Origin: Ferroplasmaceae archaeon UBA567
GTDB lineage: Archaea; Thermoplasmatota; Thermoplasmata; Thermoplasmatales; Thermoplasmataceae
Assembly (NCBI GenBank): GCA_002505185.1
Contig: DAUP01000048.1
Span: 1 to 11,313, forward strand
Reading direction: 5' to 3'
Length of the DNA stretch: 11,313 nucleotides
Shown: positions 6,879 through 11,313 of the stretch, in pieces
Position numbering within the stretch: position 1 is the stretch's first letter
Layout of the letters: every line of letters begins with the position of its first letter
The notes under the pieces: model-generated
What the model was told of the DNA's origin: nothing
Database searches by the model: none
What the model saw: the letters and a program-made list of their open reading frames with translations, nothing else
Position numbers and translations under genes: made by a program

Positions 6879-7064
6879 ATGTATATTAAGAGGGAAAAAT
6901 TTTTTGTGGGTTTCCCCATGCAACAGACCGTTATTCCTAAAAAGAACAAATTGGGAAAAAAAATAAGAATACATTGGAATCTTCATTGCTTTATTTCTTT
7001 TTTGAGCTATTATTGGGAGGAATATCCAGTCATAGGATACGCAACGGCTTTCGGCGTACTATGA
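6879..7064 (+). CDS. Small ORF of unknown function, first in cluster
   Basis: I do not recognise this 61-residue product. It has a basic N-terminal half (KREK, then KKNKLGKKIR at about 22-31) followed by a moderately hydrophobic aromatic stretch (about 33-61, with W33, W46 and two Tyr) that could lie on or in the membrane. Support for it being a gene is contextual. The TATA-like box at 6850-6858 places transcription start on its ATG, and its stop codon sits at the Shine-Dalgarno site of the next ORF, an operon-like arrangement. Against it, the sequence is odd for a membrane segment. Other frames of 6960-7010 encode more convincing hydrophobic runs (for example YIGIFIALFLF in frame 3), so it may be a frameshifted remnant of a small membrane protein. 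Confidence 0.42.
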   Translation: MYIKREKFFVGFPMQQTVIPKKNKLGKKIRIHWNLHCFISFLSYYWEEYPVIGYATAFGVL

Positions 7065-7071
7065 AGGTGAT
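7064..7071 (+). promoter_or_regulatory. Shine-Dalgarno site of the 71-residue ORF
   Basis: AAGGTGAT matches the complement of the archaeal 16S 3' end (GGAGGTGAT) and lies 3 bp before the ATG at 7075. It overlaps the last base of the preceding stop. Its presence implies that this ORF is an internal gene of a longer transcript. Confidence 0.6.
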
Positions 7072-7074
7072 ATT

Positions 7075-7290
7075 ATGAGTCCAAGAATGTTAATAGTAGT
7101 GAGGTACATAATAATAATTCCAACAATAGTTGGAATTATTGGTGGATACATTGCTTATATATATGCTGGCCCACCTAATCCAGATATGAATTTTGTTGTG
7201 GGTTTCATTGGGTCATTTTGTGTAGCAATGGGAATAGGCGTCTATTCGGATCGTGAGTACAAAATAAGAAAATATAATCAAAAACAATAA
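7075..7290 (+). CDS. Small two-helix membrane protein, unknown function
   Basis: A 71-residue product with two strong hydrophobic helices (about 6-30 and 41-58), joined by a short polar loop, AGPPNPDMN (31-39). A basic C-terminal tail ends SDREYKIRKYNQKQ. With R4 and R10 at the front and the charged tail, both ends are probably cytoplasmic and the Pro-rich loop outside. I recognise no family. The ATG at 7075 is fixed by the SD at 7064-7071. It starts 10 bp after the previous ORF, and 1 bp separates its stop from the next ATG, so it belongs to a tight cluster leading to the signal peptidase. It could be a partner of that peptidase or its small substrate, but the sequence shows neither. Confidence 0.65.
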   Translation: MSPRMLIVVRYIIIIPTIVGIIGGYIAYIYAGPPNPDMNFVVGFIGSFCVAMGIGVYSDREYKIRKYNQKQ

Positions 7291-7291
7291 T

Positions 7292-7435
7292 ATGAAAAAA
7301 ATAATTAATTCAAAAATGGCATTATCTTTGTCAATATTCTATTTATCAGACTGTATTGAAACATACTTTCCTTCATTTTCGTTAAACAAGTATTATAACG
7401 CATCTGTTAACTTTATGGAGGTAATAAATTGCTAA
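7292..7435 (+). CDS. Short ORF overlapping the signal peptidase start (47 aa)
   Basis: An open frame of 47 codons begins with an ATG one base after the TAA of the preceding gene (TAATATG). It ends with TAA at 7433-7435, overlapping the TTG start of the signal peptidase by 7 bp. The product begins MKKIINSKMALSLS, with a Lys-rich start and a short hydrophobic run (about 9-18) that weakly resembles a signal peptide. It then has an aromatic, Asn/Ser-rich stretch with cysteines at 21 and 47. It has no Shine-Dalgarno sequence of its own and would depend on re-initiation from the upstream gene. Both junctions look like translational coupling, which argues for a real gene. The length is within chance for AT-rich DNA, and I know no homologue. 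Confidence 0.38.
   Translation: MKKIINSKMALSLSIFYLSDCIETYFPSFSLNKYYNASVNFMEVINC
7417..7423 (+). promoter_or_regulatory. Strong Shine-Dalgarno deciding the TTG start of the signal peptidase
   Basis: GGAGGTA is the strongest SD in the window and lies at 6-bp spacing from the TTG at 7429. The ATG at codon 5 (7441) would be 18 bp away, too far. The TTG is therefore the chosen start. Confidence 0.65.
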
Positions 7436-8406
7436 CATTTATGTATATTCTCCCGATAACAGCCCTTTTGTATGTTATATTACAGATGTCACTTTTATTC
7501 TATTCTATTTTCACATTTAAAAGTTATCCGAAAAAATCAAATTTATATAAAAAAAGCTTTAATCTTAAAAAAGAAAAATCAGAAAAACAAGAAAGCAATA
7601 TATTAGGTTCTTTTTATATGTCTGTTACAGTCGTAATTATGGCAATTTCTGAATCCCCAATAACAGGTGTAGTGGGCATTACAGTTAAGTTATTCACTAT
7701 TTACTTAACTACCCTGACTATATTGGCACTTCTACAATTATTTAGAGTTTTTGCATATAAGTCCCAACAGAAAATTAGCCAAAGATCTGTCCTTAGATCT
7801 AATTTTTTTATTATGGTCATGTTATTATTTTCAGTTTTTGCTGCCATTATTAATGTTTCTCAAATACTGGTTATAATTTTTCTCTTCGGTGCTTTTTATA
7901 GTTTTTTTAAAGATTTTGTACTCCTTTTATTTACCCATGAATCAGATCCAGGATATCTAACGAGTATTGTATATGGCTCAAGCATGAGTCCTGCTCTAAT
8001 GAACGAGGACATTGTACTGGCTTTAACTAATATGGACGATGATGATATTGAAACTGGTGATATAATAATATACGACTCATCGATGAATTACAACTCAAGC
8101 ACCCCCATTATACACAGGGTACAAAATATCAATGATACAGCTGTAACTTGTAAGGGAGATAATGCAATTATTAGCGAGCCAATTCATTATGCAAATATAT
8201 TGGGAATTGTAATAGCAGTAATGAGAGATTCTAATAAATTCATACTGAATAGTAAATACAATAAATATAGAGACCTAATAGAGAAATTTTATTCAGGAGA
8301 ATTGTCTTTTAAATCCGCGGTAAAATATCCATTAATAGGTGAAAACAAAATTATCATATCTATGGTCCTGGCCATAATCTGCGCAATAATTATTTCTTTC
8401 ATTTAA
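7429..8406 (+). CDS. Type I signal peptidase (S26B-like) with N-terminal multi-helix domain
   Basis: A membrane-bound serine protease that would remove signal peptides from exported proteins outside the cytoplasmic membrane. The catalytic half (about 175-265) shows YGSSMSPAL with nucleophile S185, then IIHRVQ with H229, and CKGDNA with D244. This is the Ser-His-Asp set of archaeal/ER signal peptidases; the bacterial Lys is absent. The unusual part is the first 170 residues. They form four or five hydrophobic segments (about 5-29, 62-80, 83-107, 123-143, 145-168) with a Lys-rich loop at 31-55, where typical archaeal enzymes have one anchor helix and 150-200 residues in total. A C-terminal helix (about 306-325) closes the protein. 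It starts with TTG, set by the strong SD at 7417. Visibly AT-rich, with many AAA codons. It is probably the last gene of the cluster starting at 6879. The housekeeping enzyme or a dedicated paralogue are both possible. Confidence 0.85.
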   Translation: MLTFMYILPITALLYVILQMSLLFYSIFTFKSYPKKSNLYKKSFNLKKEKSEKQESNILGSFYMSVTVVIMAISESPITGVVGITVKLFTIYLTTLTILALLQLFRVFAYKSQQKISQRSVLRSNFFIMVMLLFSVFAAIINVSQILVIIFLFGAFYSFFKDFVLLLFTHESDPGYLTSIVYGSSMSPALMNEDIVLALTNMDDDDIETGDIIIYDSSMNYNSSTPIIHRVQNINDTAVTCKGDNAIISEPIHYANILGIVIAVMRDSNKFILNSKYNKYRDLIEKFYSGELSFKSAVKYPLIGENKIIISMVLAIICAIIISFI

Positions 8407-8425
8407 TTATCAAATTATAGTCAAA

Positions 8426-8440
8426 AACCTGTAAAAGGTT
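8426..8440. repeat. Small hairpin after the signal peptidase gene
   Basis: AACCT and AGGTT are perfect 5-bp inverted copies around GTAAA, 20 bp after the stop. A T-run follows it only when read on the minus strand, so it is not a clear terminator for the plus-strand gene. Confidence 0.25.
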
Positions 8441-8456
8441 AAAACATATGGCAATA

Positions 8457-8468
8457 TTTATATATAAA
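8457..8468 (+). promoter_or_regulatory. TATA box of the large membrane glycoprotein
   Basis: The 12-bp palindrome TTTATATATAAA contains a very good archaeal TATA element. Its first eight bases are centred about 25 bp before the ATG at 8486, matching a leaderless transcript independent of the signal peptidase cluster. Confidence 0.62.
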
Positions 8469-8485
8469 TCTTTAGATATCTACCC

Positions 8486-10777
8486 ATGGGAAAATTAACT
8501 GCTCTTATAGTAGGTTATATATCTGTTACCTTTGCAGCATATGTTATTTTATCTGTTAGTTACAATCCTCTTGTAAACTGGGTCGGTCCATATCTGGGCT
8601 ACCGTTTTCCATTTATCTTAGGAATAGTTTATCTTATAGCAGGATCACCTATCAGGAATACCATTATACTGGAAACGTGGATTGTTATCGGCGCGCTTGT
8701 TGGAATTTCGGCAAGGAAAGGACTCCGTGCATGGGGTTCAGCCAGTCTTGTGTGGACATTTACCACCCTAACTCTGGGCGTATCGCTCATTGCAATGCTT
8801 GGGCTTTCTATTTTTAACATATCCGGTACATCGGCTATTAGCAGTACAGTCCGGGGGCTTTTAGCAACATTTGTTGCTGCCACTGCCTTTGTCCCCTATG
8901 GCACTAATCTTGCTACTATAGTTGCAGAGCCGGTGTTACGTGTAATAGTTCCATACATAACATCTAGCCTCGGATCAGGCACAAGCACTGCCAGCATTGG
9001 CAAAGTAATAATGAATATAGCATTACACGCTTTTGAAAATTATTTAATCTTTGCTGTTACAGCGATTTTAGTGGGTTCAATTACTCATAGAATTCTCCAT
9101 GGAGGAAAGAAAGTTTCCAAAAAAGCAGTTGCGGCAGCATTATCAATATTTATTGCTTTTATATTCATAGCCATGGTTTTTTCTCCGGGAATCACTCCAC
9201 AGACCAATTTAAACGCATCTACAGGGAAAGCTTCTGAAAATGGAGGAATACCAGTTATGGGAGTAAATGCCCTGTTCCCATTTTCCATATCAAATGGTTC
9301 TGCCCATATAAACACGAATAATGAAGCGGCAGTTTCAAATGCTTCCTTAGGTAATTCAACGAATCAGGCAGGATTGAGTCTTATAACTCCACAGGGAAAT
9401 CTATACAACCTATTTGCAATGGAGTCCGGAAATGGCACAGGAATCTGGTCTGGTAATGGGTTAATATTCGGTAGCTTTACAATCACTGCAAATATGACAT
9501 CACTTTTAGAAAAGGAATATGGGATAAATTATGGTAAACTTGGATCATTTATTCCTCAGAATGCCTTAATACTGGCATACAATGGAACCAGTTATGGCAG
9601 CGAGGCTAAAAGCATGGCATCCTCTGTTGGCCAGAAGATGGGAACAACATTTAATACTGTTCTCACACTTAAAAATATTACGCTCTCCGGACACTTAGTG
9701 ACTATTTATCTATATTCATCTTCTGCATCAGAATACAAACTGAAATCCGATTTTATGTCTACATTCAATAGGGGATACGGGGGCAGCATACCTGCAATAT
9801 TTAGCAAGAATGAGGGATTAAACAATTATAATTCTTACGCTATGGCCTCAGGGTACATAAACGGTTCAATCGTTAAATCTCTTACGGGAAACACTGGGCT
9901 AAACGTTTCAAGTATGGATTTTACTGCTGGAATATTTAAGTACAGTAACTATTTCCACTCATCAGGTGATTCCCATACATACAATATTTCAACTCTAATG
10001 AATTACAATTCAGGGATATCCTTTAGCAAATCATCCACTCTTTCAGTGCTTGGGATAGGTTATAACAATGGTACCGGTAGCGTTGCTGACATTGGAAGGT
10101 ACACATTTAATATATATTCAAATAATGCCTCTTTGGCATCAAAAACACCACTGAATACAACAAATTCGAGTTTTACTAATGTGGGACAAACAAGATTCTC
10201 ACCATCTGTTGTTTCCGTATCATTTAATGCAGTATTTCCAGCAGACATTTTGTACAGTACATCGGTTGATAGACTGTCTGGACATATGGTTCAAATCACT
10301 GTACACATAAAAAACAATGACACATCATCTGTACAGGCATTTAACGCTTCACAATCTGTGTTTGTTAATCACTATGTAAAATATGGTGCCGCATCGTTAA
10401 TATCAGGGAAATATAAGGAGGTAAATGTAACAATTCAACCCGGACACTACGCCAATTTTACATATAATATGTCACTAAGCGGTGTGGGAATATATGTAAT
10501 TCCATACACAAATATATCTTACAATTTCCAGGGAAAGGCATTTTCATATGAAACTAATGCTTCTTATATAGTTCAGAATAAACCAGGATATATTTCGGCT
10601 ATGAATTCAATGGTTAATAATGAAGCTTCCCAGAGTACTTTTTTTGGCAATACACTTGCGACAGTACATGGATTTGAAATTTCATTAATAGATATTGTAT
10701 TGTTAGCCATAGTGCTTCTCGATGTTGTAATTGAAATCAGGGCATTTAAATCATATATCAAAAAGAGAGACAAATAA
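8486..10777 (+). CDS. Large multi-pass membrane protein with N-glycosylated ectodomain, unknown function
   Basis: I do not recognise this 763-residue protein. Residues 1-232 hold about six hydrophobic segments (roughly 5-25, 41-53, 60-76, 85-110, 121-157, 172-200, 213-232; some may be re-entrant) and a basic loop, GGKKVSKK (206-213). Residues about 235-730 form a polar Ser/Asn/Gly/Thr-rich ectodomain with about 22 N-x-S/T sequons, so it is probably heavily glycosylated outside the cell. Within it, about 595-690 looks like a beta-sandwich of the DUF11/CARDB kind: VQITVHIKNND, later a QPGHYANFTYN stretch and a final beta hairpin. One helix (about 732-751) and a basic tail (KSYIKKRDK) re-anchor the C-terminus. 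The whole protein has no cysteine. The start is set by the TATA box at 8457-8468. It follows the signal peptidase gene by 79 bp and converges on a DUF4870 gene. A surface scaffold or envelope protein is possible; an enzymatic role is not visible. Confidence 0.85.
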   Translation: MGKLTALIVGYISVTFAAYVILSVSYNPLVNWVGPYLGYRFPFILGIVYLIAGSPIRNTIILETWIVIGALVGISARKGLRAWGSASLVWTFTTLTLGVSLIAMLGLSIFNISGTSAISSTVRGLLATFVAATAFVPYGTNLATIVAEPVLRVIVPYITSSLGSGTSTASIGKVIMNIALHAFENYLIFAVTAILVGSITHRILHGGKKVSKKAVAAALSIFIAFIFIAMVFSPGITPQTNLNASTGKASENGGIPVMGVNALFPFSISNGSAHINTNNEAAVSNASLGNSTNQAGLSLITPQGNLYNLFAMESGNGTGIWSGNGLIFGSFTITANMTSLLEKEYGINYGKLGSFIPQNALILAYNGTSYGSEAKSMASSVGQKMGTTFNTVLTLKNITLSGHLVTIYLYSSSASEYKLKSDFMSTFNRGYGGSIPAIFSKNEGLNNYNSYAMASGYINGSIVKSLTGNTGLNVSSMDFTAGIFKYSNYFHSSGDSHTYNISTLMNYNSGISFSKSSTLSVLGIGYNNGTGSVADIGRYTFNIYSNNASLASKTPLNTTNSSFTNVGQTRFSPSVVSVSFNAVFPADILYSTSVDRLSGHMVQITVHIKNNDTSSVQAFNASQSVFVNHYVKYGAASLISGKYKEVNVTIQPGHYANFTYNMSLSGVGIYVIPYTNISYNFQGKAFSYETNASYIVQNKPGYISAMNSMVNNEASQSTFFGNTLATVHGFEISLIDIVLLAIVLLDVVIEIRAFKSYIKKRDK

Positions 10778-10791
10778 TCAGAAAATTAAAA

Positions 10792-10801
10792 TTATTTTTT
10801 T
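10792..10801 (+). terminator. T-rich terminator of the glycoprotein gene
   Basis: TTATTTTTTT lies 15 bp after the stop at 10777, in the 43-bp gap between convergent genes. The T-tract without a stable hairpin fits archaeal intrinsic termination. Confidence 0.5.
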
Positions 10802-10820
10802 ATTGTTGTAGATAAAATAT

Positions 10821-11168
10821 TTATTTATTTCCAGAGAGTGTTGTTGCATAATCTGATAAAAGAGGAATATTTGCCTCCATGCCCTTAGAAGCCCTGTAGC
10901 CTATATAGATGCCATAAAGCCATACTAAAAGGAGTGTTAAATCAAATATTATTGATAGTATTCCTCCTGCATCTCCAACGGTAAACAGATTAATAATTGC
11001 GAATACTATGATTGCTATAATATAACATATTCCAAGTAAAATTGCCTGTATACTGTGGAATTTAAGTCTCCTGTCAGTCTTTCCATATAAAATGTAAACT
11101 ATCAATCCTGTTATTAATGGAATTATATAAGAAACGATGAACATTATTTTATTATCTTTATTTTCCAT
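10821..11168 (-). CDS. DUF4870/Tic20-like small membrane protein
   Basis: This is an integral membrane protein of the DUF4870 (Tic20-like, formerly UPF0132 in archaea) family, whose function is unknown. I prefer the 115-residue form starting at the ATG at 11166-11168. The TATA-like box at 11191-11200 is centred about 28 bp upstream of this ATG. An in-frame TTG at 11183 would add five residues but would lie only about 13 bp from the box. Family hallmarks are a first helix (about 8-27), the motif GKTDRRLKFHSIQAILLGI around 29-47 where the FHSIQA core follows a positive cluster, a second helix (about 41-63), a third (about 69-90), and a tail GMEANIPLLSDYA in the position where relatives have G-x-x-x-x-IPILGD. 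It is convergent with the glycoprotein gene with no operon partner in view. Confidence 0.8.
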   Translation of the reverse strand: MENKDNKIMFIVSYIIPLITGLIVYILYGKTDRRLKFHSIQAILLGICYIIAIIVFAIINLFTVGDAGGILSIIFDLTLLLVWLYGIYIGYRASKGMEANIPLLSDYATTLSGNK

Positions 11169-11190
11169 TAAAGTATATGCCAATATTATT

Positions 11191-11200
11191 ATTTAAATAT
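11191..11200 (-). promoter_or_regulatory. TATA-like box of the DUF4870 gene
   Basis: ATATTTAAAT (minus strand), in an AT-rich palindromic context, is centred about 28 bp before the ATG at 11168. It is the main reason for preferring this ATG over the upstream TTG. Confidence 0.45.
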
Positions 11201-11252
11201 ATATGGAATAAATATTATGGTGTAAGGAATAAATAGAATATATTTGTCAGAC

Positions 11253-11268
11253 ATGATTTTTTTATCAT
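11253..11268. repeat. ATGAT/ATCAT dyad with T6 spacer near the right edge
   Basis: ATGAT (11253-11257) and ATCAT (11264-11268) flank six T. It could be a terminator for a transcript crossing this point on the plus strand, or an upstream element of the DUF4870 gene. The rest of 11201-11313 shows no ORF or known element. Confidence 0.25.
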
Positions 11269-11313
11269 ATACTTTACTGAAATGATTTCGTTATTTAACA
11301 TATAAGCGGGAAG

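Noticed and set aside
7429..7443. ATG at 7441 as the start of the signal peptidase
   Set aside because: The strong SD GGAGGTA ends 18 bp before it but lies at the ideal spacing from the TTG at 7429.
10821..11183. TTG at 11183 as start of the DUF4870 protein
   Set aside because: The TATA-like box at 11191-11200 would be only about 13 bp away; the ATG at 11168 has near-normal leaderless spacing.
1..11313. CRISPR arrays, tRNA/rRNA genes or complete insertion sequences
   Set aside because: No regularly spaced repeats, cloverleaf/CCA-like segments, rRNA signatures, transposase motifs or paired terminal repeats were found by reading.

Overview
The window reads like a low-GC chromosomal segment of an acidophilic euryarchaeon of the order Thermoplasmatales (Ferroplasma/Acidiplasma-like). 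This assignment is an inference from three things. Most genes have a TATA-like box centred about 26 bp before the start codon, so transcripts would be leaderless. The citrate synthase has the compact archaeal form and resembles the Thermoplasma enzyme as I remember it. The signal peptidase is of the archaeal Ser-His-Asp type. No rRNA, tRNA, CRISPR array or complete insertion sequence was seen.

Positions 1-4941 are metabolic and tightly packed. A possible gene tail enters from the left edge. A nucleoside hydrolase lies on the minus strand, divergent from a metallo-beta-lactamase-fold hydrolase, which is followed after 29 bp by citrate synthase with its own promoter. Citrate synthase converges with a minus-strand ICC-like metallophosphoesterase, with only 2 bp between the stop codons. 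A class I PLP aminotransferase (aspartate aminotransferase-like) follows on the plus strand. Nucleoside salvage, citrate formation and 2-oxoacid/amino-acid exchange are all central metabolism, but nothing here shows that they are co-regulated.

Positions 4942-11313 look more accessory and membrane-centred. After a gene-poor stretch with several short dyads comes a GTG-started MFS exporter whose promoter seems to point at a short overlapping upstream frame. After a second gene-poor stretch comes a compact, very AT-rich cluster: a 61-codon ORF with a leaderless-type promoter, a 71-codon two-helix membrane protein with a Shine-Dalgarno (SD) site, a 47-codon ORF overlapping the next gene, and a 325-residue signal peptidase with an unusual multi-helix N-terminal domain and a strong SD in front of a TTG start. 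Next, from its own promoter, comes a 763-residue cysteine-free membrane protein with a large ectodomain carrying about 22 N-glycosylation sequons. A minus-strand DUF4870/Tic20-like membrane protein ends the window.

The part most worth a second look is 6850-10777. It holds a putative four-gene operon ending in a non-standard signal peptidase, followed by a large surface glycoprotein. A dedicated secretion or cell-surface module is possible, but the functional link between the two is inference from adjacency only.
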